Source: Gammaproteobacteria bacterium (GTDB taxonomy: Bacteria; Pseudomonadota; Gammaproteobacteria; Ga0077536). Taken from it: 64,000 bases of DNA. Below are positions 49,017-59,680 of this stretch, piece by piece. A program made the position numbers and the translations under genes. The stretch covers positions 60,267 to 124,266 of the forward strand of contig JADLGE010000004.1 in NCBI GenBank assembly GCA_020849475.1, written 5' to 3'. Numbering within the stretch: position 1 is the stretch's first letter; the number at the start of each line of letters is the position of its first letter. The notes beneath the pieces are model-generated. The model searched no databases and had not been told where the DNA came from. It saw nothing but the letters and a program-made list of their open reading frames with translations.

Positions 49017-50201
49017 CTACTTAAATATGATTCCGCTCATGTCCTGCGCCAGCACGGGGCCTGCGCCAAGCTGGGGGCTGCCGAAAATCCGGCTGTGTTC
49101 CACCTGCGCGTAACGGTCGGTCATGCCGGCGATGTAGTCGCTCACCACCCGCGCGCGCGCCTCGCCCGGCACCGTGCCGTCCGGCGCGGCGCCGGGCGGC
49201 AGCAGGCCGGGGTCGCGCATGAAGGCGTCGAACAATTCGGTGACCAGCGCTTTCGCCTGGTCGGCGATGCGCTGCACCGACGGGTCGTAGTAGAGCCGTT
49301 GGAACAGCAGCCGTTTCAGGCGCAGATGGTCCTCGCGCATGTCCGGCGAAAAATCCACCAGCGTGTCGCCATGCCCGCGCACCTCATCGACGCAGCGCGG
49401 CGCGTGTCGCGCCAGGCGTTCGCGGCTCGCGTCGATCAAATCGGCGACGAAAGCGCCAAGCATGTGCCGAATCGCGGTATAGGCGAGGCGTTTGCCGGCC
49501 AGTCCGGGGGACTGGGCGCGACTCGCGTCCAGCGCTTCGCGAAAGCCTTGGTGCTCGCACACGGTATCCAGTGAAAGGATGCCGGAGCGCAGGCCATCGT
49601 CGATATCGTGATGATTATAGGCAATTTCATCCGCGACATTGGCGATCTGTGCTTCCAGTGAGGGTTGTCGCCGCTCGATAAAGCGCTCGCCCAAGTCGCC
49701 CAAGGTGGCGGCCCGCGCCACGCTGCAGTGCTTGAGTATGCCTTCGCGGGTTTCGAACAGCAGATTCAAACCGTCAAACGCCGCATAGCGTTGTTCGAGT
49801 TCGTCAACCACGCGCAGCGAATGCAGGTTGTGCTCAAAACCACCGTAAGGCTGCATGCAGTGATTGAGGGCCGCCTGCCCGGCGTGGCCAAAGGGCGTAT
49901 GACCGAGATCATGGGCCAGGGCGATGGCCTCGGTCAGGTCTTCATTCACACCCAGCGCGCGGGCGATGGTGCGGGCGACCTGCGCGACTTCCAGCGAGTG
50001 GGTCAGGCGCGTGCGAAACATGTCGCCTTCGTGGTTCACGAACACCTGGGTTTTGTATTCCAGGCGTCGGAACGCCGAGGAATGAATCACGCGGTCGCGA
50101 TCACGCTGGAATTCACTGCGCCAGGCCGGCGGCGATTCCGCCACGCGCCGGCCGCGGGACTGGCGCATGTCGACGGCGTAGGGGGCAAGCTCGGCGCTCA
50201 C
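49017..50201 (-). CDS. dgt: dGTPase-like deoxynucleoside triphosphate triphosphohydrolase
   Basis: This 394-residue HD-domain enzyme would cleave dNTPs to deoxynucleoside and triphosphate. It has RDRDRVIHSSAFRRLEYKTQVF, the metal ligands H68 (RLTHSLEVAQ) and H97-D98 (AHDLGHTPFGH), and a later ANVADEIAYNHHDIDDG segment. Length and motifs fit the dGTPase type 2 group rather than E. coli Dgt itself, so substrate range is open. It ends three bases before damX and starts 44 bases after aroB. Confidence 0.9.
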   Translation of the reverse strand: MSAELAPYAVDMRQSRGRRVAESPPAWRSEFQRDRDRVIHSSAFRRLEYKTQVFVNHEGDMFRTRLTHSLEVAQVARTIARALGVNEDLTEAIALAHDLGHTPFGHAGQAALNHCMQPYGGFEHNLHSLRVVDELEQRYAAFDGLNLLFETREGILKHCSVARAATLGDLGERFIERRQPSLEAQIANVADEIAYNHHDIDDGLRSGILSLDTVCEHQGFREALDASRAQSPGLAGKRLAYTAIRHMLGAFVADLIDASRERLARHAPRCVDEVRGHGDTLVDFSPDMREDHLRLKRLLFQRLYYDPSVQRIADQAKALVTELFDAFMRDPGLLPPGAAPDGTVPGEARARVVSDYIAGMTDRYAQVEHSRIFGSPQLGAGPVLAQDMSGIIFK

Positions 50202-50245
50202 GGATGCCTGGTGCGATGAACGGGCATGGATCGACGCGCGCCGGC

Positions 50246-51331
50246 TCAGGCCGCCGGCTCTCGGCGCAGCACCGCTTCCAGCAGCGCATCGTCATAGTCG
50301 CGGGTGACGCAGGACTTGCCGAGACCCTGCAACAACACCAGCCGGATGCGCCCGCCAATATTCTTTTTGTCGTGAAGCATGAGTTCGCGGAAGGTCGCGG
50401 CGGAGATGTCGGGCGGCGGTGCGACCGGTAACTGCGCGCGCGCGATCAGCGCCAGCGTGCGCTCGAGCTCCGCGGCGCTGAGCCAGCCGGCGCGCGCCGA
50501 TAGTTGCGCGGCCATGCACATGCCGGCGGCCACGGCTTCGCCGTGCAGCCAGTTGCCGTAGCCGCTGGCAGTTTCAATCGCGTGGCCGAAAGTGTGGCCA
50601 AGATTGAGGGTGGCGCGCTCGCCGGTCTCGCGTTCATCGGCGGCCACCACCTCCGCCTTGTTCTGGCAGGAGCGCTGCACGGCTTCGGCCAATGCTGCTG
50701 GCTGGCGCGCCAGCAGCGCGTCGATGTGCCGTTCCAGCCATTCGAAAAACGGCAGGTCGCGAATCAGGCCATATTTGATGACTTCGGCGAGTCCGGCATG
50801 GAGTTCGCGTGCCGGCAGGGTCGAGAGGGTGTCGGTGTCGGCTATCACCGCTATTGGCTGGTGAAACGCGCCGATCATGTTTTTGCCCAGCGGGTGATTG
50901 ACGGCGGTCTTGCCGCCCACCGACGAATCGACCTGCGCCAGGAGCGTGGTTGGCACCTGCAGGAAATCGATGCCGCGCTGGTAGCAGGCCGCCGCGAAGC
51001 CTCCAAGGTCGCCGATCACGCCGCCGCCGAGTGCAACCAGCAGCGCGCCGCGTTCCAGGCGCTTTTCGAGCATGAAACCCATCACCTGTCCGAAAGACTC
51101 CAGGGTCTTGTGCGCCTCACCGTCCGGCAGCACCAGCACCTCACAGCGCCGCGCGCTGAAATGGGCTCGCACCCGGTCCAGATACAGCGGCGCGACGACC
51201 TCGTTCGACAGCACCACGACCTGTTCGGATTTCACCAGGGACGCGAACAATGCGCTGTCATCCAGCAGCCCGGCGCCAATATGGATGGGATAGCTGCGCT
51301 CGCCCAATTCAACGTTCAACACGGTCGTCAC
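50246..51331 (-). CDS. aroB: 3-dehydroquinate synthase
   Basis: AroB makes dehydroquinate, the second step of the shikimate pathway. The 361-residue protein has the NAD-binding [32 protein letters not shown] and the [21 protein letters not shown] block with metal and phosphate contacts; metal-binding histidines lie in [11 protein letters not shown]. The start is GTG, overlapping the aroK stop by four bases. Confidence 0.97.
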   Translation of the reverse strand: MTTVLNVELGERSYPIHIGAGLLDDSALFASLVKSEQVVVLSNEVVAPLYLDRVRAHFSARRCEVLVLPDGEAHKTLESFGQVMGFMLEKRLERGALLVALGGGVIGDLGGFAAACYQRGIDFLQVPTTLLAQVDSSVGGKTAVNHPLGKNMIGAFHQPIAVIADTDTLSTLPARELHAGLAEVIKYGLIRDLPFFEWLERHIDALLARQPAALAEAVQRSCQNKAEVVAADERETGERATLNLGHTFGHAIETASGYGNWLHGEAVAAGMCMAAQLSARAGWLSAAELERTLALIARAQLPVAPPPDISAATFRELMLHDKKNIGGRIRLVLLQGLGKSCVTRDYDDALLEAVLRREPAA

Positions 51332-51840
51332 GGCAGACTGCTCGTTATTTTCTTGATGACTTGCTTGACCGACAGTTTGCCGGTGTCGATGGTGAGGTGC
51401 GCGATTTCCCGGTACAGCGGCTCGCGCTTCTCGACGATGGCGCGCAGCGTCGCCTCGGGATCAGGCGTGCGCAGCAGGGGGCGGTTGGTATCGAAGCGCG
51501 TTCGTTCGACCAGTTTGTCGACCGTGCTCTTGAGATACACCACGAAACCGCGCTCGTGCAGCCAGCGGCGGTTGTCGGCCGCCAGCACCGCGCCGCCACC
51601 GGTGGCCAGCACGATGCCATCCCGTTGGCTGAGCTCATCGATGAGGCGGCTCTCGCGTTCGCGGAAGCCGGCCTCGCCTTCGATGTCGAAAATCAGCGCC
51701 ACGCTGGCGCCGGTGCGATGCTCGAGCTCGTGATCACAGTCGATGAACTCAAGTTTGAGTATGCGCGCCAGTTGGCTGCCGATGGTGGTCTTGCCGGCGC
51801 CCATGGGGCCAATCAGGAAAATGCGCAATGCCGCCGACAT
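51328..51840 (-). CDS. aroK: Shikimate kinase
   Basis: AroK phosphorylates shikimate. The 170-residue protein has Walker [10 protein letters not shown] at residues 11-19, the substrate-binding Asp in [11 protein letters not shown] and the [14 protein letters not shown] segment. I choose the ATG ending at 51840, whose [17 protein letters not shown] aligns with other shikimate kinases; an in-frame ATG ends at 51864. Neither has a good ribosome binding site. The upstream terminator suggests aroK is transcribed separately from pilQ. Confidence 0.95.
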   Translation of the reverse strand: MSAALRIFLIGPMGAGKTTIGSQLARILKLEFIDCDHELEHRTGASVALIFDIEGEAGFRERESRLIDELSQRDGIVLATGGGAVLAADNRRWLHERGFVVYLKSTVDKLVERTRFDTNRPLLRTPDPEATLRAIVEKREPLYREIAHLTIDTGKLSVKQVIKKITSSLP

Positions 51841-51899
51841 GGCACTCAGGCGGCTCGTCGCCATTGCGGGTAGTTAGGCCTGACCATTGTCGCTCCGGC

Positions 51900-51928
51900 A
51901 AAAAAAAGCGGGAGCCAGGCTCCCGCTT
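51900..51928 (-). terminator. Rho-independent terminator after pilMNOPQ
   Basis: Read on the minus strand, a GC-rich stem (GCGGGAGC with GCTCCCGC, 51908-51926, loop of three) is followed by eight T residues. It lies 24 bases after the pilQ stop and ends the pilus operon before aroK. No T run follows in the plus direction, so it works one way. Confidence 0.8.
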
Positions 51929-51952
51929 CGAATCATAGCAGTTGAGGCAGTC

Positions 51953-54163
51953 TCAGCGCTTGGACAGCGACAGCGTCTCCTTGATGATCTTCGGCGTCAC
52001 GAACACCAACAGCTCCTGCTTGCTGGCCGTGGTGCCGGTGCGTTTGAACAGGCGGCCGAGGTAGGGCAGGTCGCCAAACCACGGCACGCTGGTCTTGTCA
52101 TCGCGGTTCTCCGACTCGAAGATGCCGCCCAGCACCACCGTGTCGCCGTCGTCCACCAGCACCTGGGTGGTCAGTTCGTTGGTGTCGATGCTCGGTATGC
52201 CCGAAAAGATCTGACCGACCGAATCCTTGTTGACCGCCAAATCCATGATCAGGCGATTGTCAGGCGTGATCTGCGGGGTGACCTTCAAGCTTAGCACCGC
52301 CTTCTTGAATGACACTGCCGTCGAGCCGCTCGAAGAGGCTTCGAGGTAGGGAATTTCCGTGCCCGACTCGATGATGGCCTCGTGCTGGTTGGCGGTGATG
52401 ACGCGCGGCGCCGAAATCACTTCACCTTTGCCTTCCTGCTGCAGGGCGCTCAGTTCGAGCTGCAGGAGGTAGCTGCCAATCCTGCCGACCGCAAGTTGTG
52501 CTGCGCCGGCCGCCCCGGGCGCGGCGAGATCCACCATGTAGTTTTCCAGATCATCGGTCGAAAAGCCGGTAGTGATTGCCTCGCCGTCTTGGCCGATGTA
52601 TTTCGTCCCACCTTTCAAGGAGCCGCCCAGAATCGTGTCCTGACCACCTTTATTCGATAACGAATTCTTGCTGTAGCCGAAGCGCACACCCAAGTTCTTG
52701 GAGAAATCCTCGTTCGCAATCACGATGCGCGACTCGATCAGCACCTGTCGTACCGGCACATCGAGTGCCTTAATGACATTGCGGATCTCGGTCAGCTTGT
52801 CGGCCGTGTCCTGCACCAGCAGCGTGTTGGTGCGTTCGTCGACCGTGACGTTGCCACGACTCGAAAGCAGGTTGTTGTTCTTTTCCTTCAACAGCGAGGA
52901 AATGTCGCCGGCCTTCGCATAGTTGACCTGCATGAACTCGGTGCGCACCGGCGCCAGCTCCTGGATCTGCTTCTGCGATTCCATTTCGAGCTTTTCGCGG
53001 TTCGCGATCTCTTCCTGCGGCGCCACCATCATGACGTTGCCGATCTCGCGTTTGTCGAGTCCACGCGACTTCAGGATGATGTCGAGCGCCTGGTCCCAGG
53101 GCACGTTCTTCAAGCGCAGCGTGACGTTGCCGCCGACGGTGTCGCTCGCCACCAGGTTCTTTTCCGTGAAGTCGGCAATCAGCTGCAGCACCGCACGCAC
53201 TTCGATGTTCTGGAAGTTGAGCGACAGACGTTCGCCGGTATAGCCGAACTTCTTCTTCTTGTTCTCGACTTCCTCTTCCTTGGTCAGCGGACGCATCTCG
53301 ATGGTCAGCGTGTTGTCGGACTGGTAGGCAAGATGCTCGTACAAGCCGTTGGGCTTGATCACCATGCGCGTGCCATTGCCCTCGCGGAAAGTGTCGATCT
53401 CCTTGGCGGGGGTGGCAAAGTCGAGCACGTCGAGCTTGCGGTCAAGATTTTCCGGCAGCACTGTGTCGGCGAAGTCGACGACCACATCATCGCCCTTCTG
53501 CGAAATGTTGACGCCGATATCCGGCGCAGACAGGTTGACCACCACCTGCGCTTCACCGTGTTCGCCGCGCCGGAAGTCGATGTCGCGAATGCTGCCCTTG
53601 CCGCTGCCGGGCATGGTGCGGCTGCTTGCGGCCGCAGCGGGTGCGGGCGCCGCATCGGCGACCGTGGCGGTGGTCGGCGCGGTCGGTGGCGTCTGCGTCT
53701 GCAGGCTCGAAACCGCGCCTTCGAGGGTGACTGAAATGGTATCGCCGTTGGTTTCGATGTCGTAAGGCACCAACTGACCGAGGTTCAACACCACGCGCGC
53801 GCGGTTCTCGGCCTCGACGGCCGTGACGCTTTCAGCGTTACCCACGCCGATACGCTGCGTGCGTTCCTTCAGATTGAGCGTGGTGCCCGGCAGATCGATG
53901 GCGATGCGCGCGGGATTGTCGATGGTAAAGCTGAGCGGCGCGCCTTCAACCGGCGCCGACAACTTCATCTTCACTTGCACGCGGTCGCCCGGCAGCGAGG
54001 TATAGCTGACGTTGTCCAGCGTGGCCGCCGTCACCGCGCTTGTCGCGAGCGTGGCGAATGCCAGCAGGCCAAGCAGGAGCGGTGCGCGGCGCGAATTGGC
54101 GTCCTGCGCATTCGCCGCCGAGTGGCCGCCGGTGAAGATGTTGAGGCTGGTTTTGATACTCAT
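51953..54163 (-). CDS. pilQ: Type IV pilus secretin PilQ
   Basis: PilQ forms the outer-membrane channel for type IV pili. The 736-residue protein has a signal region (LLLGLLAFATLATSAVTA), two AMIN domains (about 48-150 and 190-290) that bind peptidoglycan, an STN/N0 domain with RLSLNFQNIEVRAVLQLIADF, an N1 domain with VLIESRIVIANEDFSKNLGVRFGY, and a C-terminal secretin domain with VSFKKAVLSLKVTPQITPDN and QELLVFVTPKI. It is last in pilMNOPQ and ends at a clear terminator. Confidence 0.96.
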   Translation of the reverse strand: MSIKTSLNIFTGGHSAANAQDANSRRAPLLLGLLAFATLATSAVTAATLDNVSYTSLPGDRVQVKMKLSAPVEGAPLSFTIDNPARIAIDLPGTTLNLKERTQRIGVGNAESVTAVEAENRARVVLNLGQLVPYDIETNGDTISVTLEGAVSSLQTQTPPTAPTTATVADAAPAPAAAASSRTMPGSGKGSIRDIDFRRGEHGEAQVVVNLSAPDIGVNISQKGDDVVVDFADTVLPENLDRKLDVLDFATPAKEIDTFREGNGTRMVIKPNGLYEHLAYQSDNTLTIEMRPLTKEEEVENKKKKFGYTGERLSLNFQNIEVRAVLQLIADFTEKNLVASDTVGGNVTLRLKNVPWDQALDIILKSRGLDKREIGNVMMVAPQEEIANREKLEMESQKQIQELAPVRTEFMQVNYAKAGDISSLLKEKNNNLLSSRGNVTVDERTNTLLVQDTADKLTEIRNVIKALDVPVRQVLIESRIVIANEDFSKNLGVRFGYSKNSLSNKGGQDTILGGSLKGGTKYIGQDGEAITTGFSTDDLENYMVDLAAPGAAGAAQLAVGRIGSYLLQLELSALQQEGKGEVISAPRVITANQHEAIIESGTEIPYLEASSSGSTAVSFKKAVLSLKVTPQITPDNRLIMDLAVNKDSVGQIFSGIPSIDTNELTTQVLVDDGDTVVLGGIFESENRDDKTSVPWFGDLPYLGRLFKRTGTTASKQELLVFVTPKIIKETLSLSKR

Positions 54164-54183
54164 CTTTCAAGCCCTTGTCTGGG

Positions 54184-54753
54184 TTATTCTTCGGACAACG
54201 CAAGTGAGGCGGCGCGTTCCTGCCAACGCCCTTGCGCATCCTTGATGATTTCGCGAATGTCTATGCGGTCTTCCTGGATGTTGGTGATCTTGCCGAAGTT
54301 GCGACCCAGGTAGTTGCCGACTTGCACACGGTGCACGGTGCCGGACTGATCCTTGACGATGGCCCACAGATCATCAGCGCGCTCGAGCACGCCCACCATG
54401 CGCAGGGCGTCGAGTTCAAAGGTCTCGAGTTCCTCGCGATTGTGCGTCTGGATCTCGTCGACGTATTTCTGCTGTGTTTCGTCGATGCCCTTGTCGGCCT
54501 TGATCTTCTCCGGCGCTTCCTCCATGAAAGACTTGAAGGGATCGCGTAGTCCAAGCTCCAACGCTTGATACACGTAATGCTCATACGGTTTGATCGGCGG
54601 CAAAGGTTCGATGTTGCCGCCCTTACGCGCCAGCACCTGGTCCTTGTACTGTTCGAGGTCCGACATGTCCTTGGACACACAGCCCCCCGCCAGTGCGATC
54701 ACCGCAATCGCGGTGCAGACCCGAACAGGTCCAGTTTTCAGCCCCGGCTTCAT
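54184..54753 (-). CDS. pilP: Type IV pilus lipoprotein PilP
   Basis: PilP connects the inner-membrane PilNO complex to the PilQ secretin. The 189-residue protein has a signal ending ALAGGC (C25), a disordered linker and a C-terminal beta-sandwich with LRMVGVLERADDLWAIVKD and VQVGNYLGRNFGKI, typical of PilP. It lies 20 bases before pilQ and two after pilO. Confidence 0.94.
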   Translation of the reverse strand: MKPGLKTGPVRVCTAIAVIALAGGCVSKDMSDLEQYKDQVLARKGGNIEPLPPIKPYEHYVYQALELGLRDPFKSFMEEAPEKIKADKGIDETQQKYVDEIQTHNREELETFELDALRMVGVLERADDLWAIVKDQSGTVHRVQVGNYLGRNFGKITNIQEDRIDIREIIKDAQGRWQERAASLALSEE

Positions 54754-54755
54754 GA

Positions 54756-55346
54756 TTAGGACCCCTCGCCTTCCTCATCAATGTAACGATAGGTTTTCGC
54801 CGTCGTCTGCAAAATGAGCCGGCCACCGGTGGTCGGCGTAATCTTGATGTCGTGACTCGTGACGATGCGCGGCAGGTCGGAAATGCCACTGATGAATGTT
54901 CCGAACTGGTGATAGGTGCCAATGACGCGGATTTCTATCGGTAATTCGACATAGAAATCGGCGGGCTGCTCGTTGCCCGGTTTGAACAGGTCGAACTCGA
55001 GTCCCGCGCCGAGGCCTTGCTGCGAGATGTCGACCAGCAACTCGGCGACCTCGGTCTTGTTCGGCAAGCGCTTGAGCAGGTCGCCGAAAGTTTCCTTGAT
55101 GTCTTCCAACTGCTGCTTGAGCGCCGGCAGGTTGGCGGCCTTTTTCTGCTTGGCTTCGAAGGAAAGCTTGAGTTCGCCTTCCTTCTTCTGTTCACCGGCG
55201 AGCTTCTGCTGCAGGGGATCGATGTCCTGCCACCAGCCAACACCGATGATGAGGGTCGCGACAAGCAGCGCGCCGGCGATTTTGACCGGCGCCGGCCAAC
55301 TGCCGATGTTCTCAAGATTGAGATTGTTCAGGTCCGACATTTTCAT
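54756..55346 (-). CDS. pilO: Type IV pilus inner-membrane platform protein PilO
   Basis: PilO, with PilN, forms the periplasmic collar of the alignment complex. The 196-residue protein has a membrane helix at about 22-43, a coiled coil (QQKLAGEQKKEGELKLSFEAK) and a ferredoxin-like core with LLKRLPNKTEVAELLVDISQ and FELPIEIRVIGTYHQFGTFIS-like sequence. It overlaps pilN by one base. Confidence 0.94.
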   Translation of the reverse strand: MKMSDLNNLNLENIGSWPAPVKIAGALLVATLIIGVGWWQDIDPLQQKLAGEQKKEGELKLSFEAKQKKAANLPALKQQLEDIKETFGDLLKRLPNKTEVAELLVDISQQGLGAGLEFDLFKPGNEQPADFYVELPIEIRVIGTYHQFGTFISGISDLPRIVTSHDIKITPTTGGRLILQTTAKTYRYIDEEGEGS

Positions 55347-55923
55347 CAGAGTTGCTCCTCGTCATCGCCTTCCTTGCCGGACTTGGCCTTGGTCTGCGTG
55401 AGGGTCAGCGTGAAGTCGGCGATACGCTTACCTTCTTCCGTCTTGGACTGGATGATGGAGAGCTTCGGATTCTGCACCCACTGCGATGCTTCGACATTGC
55501 GCATGTAATTGGAAACGCGCGCGTTGGATTGCGCGACGCCCTTGATGGTGACCTTGTTGCCGGTCTGCGCAATCGAGGTCAGATAGACGCCATCCGGCAA
55601 AGTCGAAACGAGCTCATCAAACAGATGCACGACCACCGGCCTGCTGGTTTGCAAGGTTTCGATGGCCTTCATGCGCGCAATCAGGTTTTCCTTTTCCTTT
55701 TCGAGCTGCTTGATTTCGGCAATCTTTTTGTCGAGCAGTTTGATTTCAGCGGTGAGGAAGTTGTTGCGGCGCTGCTGCTGCTCGATCAAAGCGTTGAAAT
55801 ACAGGTGAATGCATAACCAGACCGCGGCGGCCGCGACCGCGCACGCACCCAGGATCGACAGGTATTCCGTGCGCCGCTGCTTGCGTAGTTCTTCGCGCCA
55901 GGGAAGTAGATTAACGCGCGGCA

Positions 55924-55924
<1 letters not shown>
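55346..55924 (-). CDS. pilN: Type IV pilus inner-membrane protein PilN
   Basis: PilN binds cytoplasmic PilM through its N-terminal INLLPWRE-type tail, here PRVNLLPWREELRKQRR, and pairs with PilO in the periplasm. The 192-residue protein has one membrane helix (about 22-42), a coiled coil and a small core domain (DGVYLTSIAQTGNKVTIKG). The ATG ending at 55924 overlaps the pilM TAA (TAATG) and gives the conserved start. Confidence 0.95.
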
Positions 55925-57006
<1,082 letters not shown>

Positions 57007-57052
57007 TCAGTTAACCAGCAAAAGTACGTCGTAACCTTAGAAATTCAACCTA

Positions 57053-57081
57053 ACTATAGCCAAGCGTCGACTGAAAAACAA
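57053..57081 (-). promoter_or_regulatory. Promoter of pilMNOPQ
   Basis: On the minus strand TTGTTT (57076-57081), a 17-base spacer and TATAGT (57053-57058) lie 65 bases before the pilM start, in a markedly AT-rich 194-base divergent region. The -35 is shared with the opposite-strand ponA promoter candidate. Confidence 0.55.
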
Positions 57082-57098
57082 CATTAATTTTCTATAAA
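57071..57098 (+). promoter_or_regulatory. Candidate ponA promoter
   Basis: On the plus strand CTGAAA (57071-57076), a 16-base spacer and TATAAA (57093-57098) lie 85 bases before the ponA ATG. It overlaps the -35 of the pilM promoter, so the two may compete. Confidence 0.4.
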
Positions 57099-57182
57099 AA
57101 CTAATAGAAATCGAAAGTTACGCCTGTCTTTTAAAGTAAACGTACATCACATATAGGCGTTCCGCCGAATCCTGCCCCCAAC

Positions 57183-59666
57183 ATGTTGCGCTTTTCCTTT
57201 TACAGCCTGCTGCTCGTGCTTGTTCTGTGTCTCGCCGGAGCCGCGGGTGTGGTGTGGTATGTCCTGCCTCAACTGCCACCGGTCGAATCGCTGCGTGATG
57301 TGCGCCTGCAGACTCCGCTCAGGGTCTATTCGAGCGATGGCAAATTGATCGCGGAATTCGGTGAGAAACGTCGCAATCCGGTCCGCATCGAGCAGGTGCC
57401 GCCGCTGCTCAAGCAGGCTTTCATCGCGTCCGAGGACGACCGTTTTTACGAGCACCCCGGGGTTGACTGGATGGCCATCGTGCGCGCGGTGGTTGGGCTG
57501 GTGTCGACCCATGAAAAGAAGCAGGGCGGCAGCACCATCACCATGCAGGTGGCGCGCAACTTCTTCCTGTCGCCGGAAAAGACCTACGAGCGCAAGCTCA
57601 AGGAAGTGCTGCTGGCGTGCGTCATCGAACGGGAGCTCAGCAAGGACGAGATTCTCGAGCTCTATCTGAACAAGATTTTCCTGGGTCACCGCGCCTACGG
57701 CGTCGGCGCCGCCGCCCAGGTCTATTACGGCGTGACGCTGGAAAAGCTCGACCTCGCGCAAATGGCCATGATTGCCGGTCTGCCCAAGGCGCCGTCGCGT
57801 AACAACCCAATCACCGACCCGGAAGCGGCGCGTGATCGCCGCACCTACGTGCTGGGCAGGATGCTCAAGCTCGGCTACATCGACCAGACCCAATACGCGG
57901 CGGCGGTCGACGCACCGGTGAATGCGCAATGGCATGGGCAGGCGGTGGAGGTCGCGGCGCCGCACATCGCCGAGATGGTGCGCGATTACATGCTCGACAA
58001 ATACGGCGACGCTGCCTATACAAGCGGATTCCGCGTATTCACCACCCTGCCCAGCACGCTGCAGGCGGCCGCCACCGATGCCCTGCGCACAGCGCTGTTT
58101 GATTACGACCGCCGCCACGGTTATCGCGGTCCCGAAGCGCGCGTGACCCTGGCGCCGCAGGAAGACACCGCCGCGTGGCACAAGATACTGACCAAGTATC
58201 CGGAATCGGCCGGCTTGCAGCCGGCGCTGGTGCTGACCGTGCAGGACCGCCAGGTGGTGGCATTCCACGACAGCGCAGGCGTCATCACGCTGCCCTGGGA
58301 AGGATTGAGCTGGGCGCGCAAATACCTGTCGGAAGACGGTGTCGGCGCGGCGCCCGGCAAGGCCGCCGACCTCGTGCAACGCGGCGACATAATAAGAGTG
58401 CGCTGGGTGGAGCCGAATCCCGACCCCAAGAAGGCCGGCAGCGTGGCGGCCAGCGGCTACTGGGCGCTCAGTCAATTGCCGGCGGTGGAGGGCGCGCTGG
58501 TCTCGCTCGACCCCAGCGACGGCCGGGTGCTGGCGCTGGTGGGCGGGCTCGATTTCGAGCACAGCAAATTCAACCGCGTGTTGCAGGCGCGCCGCCAGCC
58601 AGGTTCGAACTTCAAACCGTTCATCTATTCCGCGGCGCTCGACAAAGGCTTCACGGCGGCGAGCTTCGTCAATGACGCGCCGATCGTGTTCGAGACCCCC
58701 GGTCTCGAGAACGCCTGGCGACCGGAGAACTATTCGGGCAATTATTTCGGCCCCATGCGTCTGCGCGAGGCGCTGACCAAGTCGCGCAACCTGGTGTCGA
58801 TTCGGCTGCTGCGCGCCATCGGCATCAAATACGCCCTCGATTTCGTCGAGCGCTACGGCTTCAAACGCCAGGAACTGCCGGCCAACCTCTCGCTGGCGCT
58901 CGGCAGCGGCGAGGTCACACCGCTGGAATTGGTGCGCGGCTACGCGGTGCTGGCCAATGGTGGCTACAAGGTCGAGCCCTATTTCGTGCAACGCATCGAG
59001 TCGTCCGACGGCGCCGAGATGTTCAAGGCCAATCCCCTGACCGTCTGCCACGAATGCGAGAAGCAGCCGCTCGACATCGAAAACGAACCCGATGACCTTG
59101 AAGCATTGAAGGACATCAAGCAGAACCCGACGGCGAATGTCGCGCCGCGGGTGGTGGCGGCCGAGAACGTCTGGATCATGAATTCCATCCTGCAAGACGT
59201 CATCAAGCGCGGCACGGCGACGCGTGCCCGCGAACTTCAGCGCAAGGACCTGGCCGGCAAGACTGGCACCACCAACGATCAGAAGGACGCATGGTTTTCG
59301 GGCTTCAATGCGCGCAATGCCACCACGGTGTGGGTCGGCTTTGACCGCGTCGCGCCGCTCGGCAAGCGCGAAACCGGCGCGCAGGCGGCTTTGCCGATGT
59401 GGATGGACTACATGCGCGTGGCGCTCGCCGACATGCCGGAATCCGAACTCGAGCAGCCGGCCGGCGTGGTGACCGTGCGGATCGACCCGGACACCGGCCT
59501 GCTGGCCGGCGCCAATGATGCGCACGCGATTTTCGAATCCTTCCGCGCCGCGGATGTGCCCGGTCGCGTCGACGACGGCATCGACAGCGGCGGCAGCGAC
59601 GAGCTGCTGCCCGCCCAGCATGGCGGCGAGCGCACCGGCAGCACCGCTGCCGAACAGATATTCTGA
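57183..59666 (+). CDS. mrcA: Bifunctional penicillin-binding protein 1A
   Basis: This 827-residue class A PBP polymerises and crosslinks peptidoglycan. A membrane anchor (about 5-25) leads to the GT51 transglycosylase domain with the catalytic Glu in ASEDDRFYEHPG, then GGSTITMQVARNFFL. An OB-like insert and the transpeptidase follow: SNFK with S475 and K478, SRN in TKSRNLVSIR, and KTGT at 693-696. Gene position opposite pilM is the same as ponA in Pseudomonas. Confidence 0.96.
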   Translation: MLRFSFYSLLLVLVLCLAGAAGVVWYVLPQLPPVESLRDVRLQTPLRVYSSDGKLIAEFGEKRRNPVRIEQVPPLLKQAFIASEDDRFYEHPGVDWMAIVRAVVGLVSTHEKKQGGSTITMQVARNFFLSPEKTYERKLKEVLLACVIERELSKDEILELYLNKIFLGHRAYGVGAAAQVYYGVTLEKLDLAQMAMIAGLPKAPSRNNPITDPEAARDRRTYVLGRMLKLGYIDQTQYAAAVDAPVNAQWHGQAVEVAAPHIAEMVRDYMLDKYGDAAYTSGFRVFTTLPSTLQAAATDALRTALFDYDRRHGYRGPEARVTLAPQEDTAAWHKILTKYPESAGLQPALVLTVQDRQVVAFHDSAGVITLPWEGLSWARKYLSEDGVGAAPGKAADLVQRGDIIRVRWVEPNPDPKKAGSVAASGYWALSQLPAVEGALVSLDPSDGRVLALVGGLDFEHSKFNRVLQARRQPGSNFKPFIYSAALDKGFTAASFVNDAPIVFETPGLENAWRPENYSGNYFGPMRLREALTKSRNLVSIRLLRAIGIKYALDFVERYGFKRQELPANLSLALGSGEVTPLELVRGYAVLANGGYKVEPYFVQRIESSDGAEMFKANPLTVCHECEKQPLDIENEPDDLEALKDIKQNPTANVAPRVVAAENVWIMNSILQDVIKRGTATRARELQRKDLAGKTGTTNDQKDAWFSGFNARNATTVWVGFDRVAPLGKRETGAQAALPMWMDYMRVALADMPESELEQPAGVVTVRIDPDTGLLAGANDAHAIFESFRAADVPGRVDDGIDSGGSDELLPAQHGGERTGSTAAEQIF

Positions 59667-59680
59667 GGCGCGCGACAGCC

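Noticed and set aside
57147..59621. 824-codon open frame on the minus strand
   Set aside because: It is antisense to mrcA, which has all PBP1A motifs; the frame is open only because of high GC codon usage.
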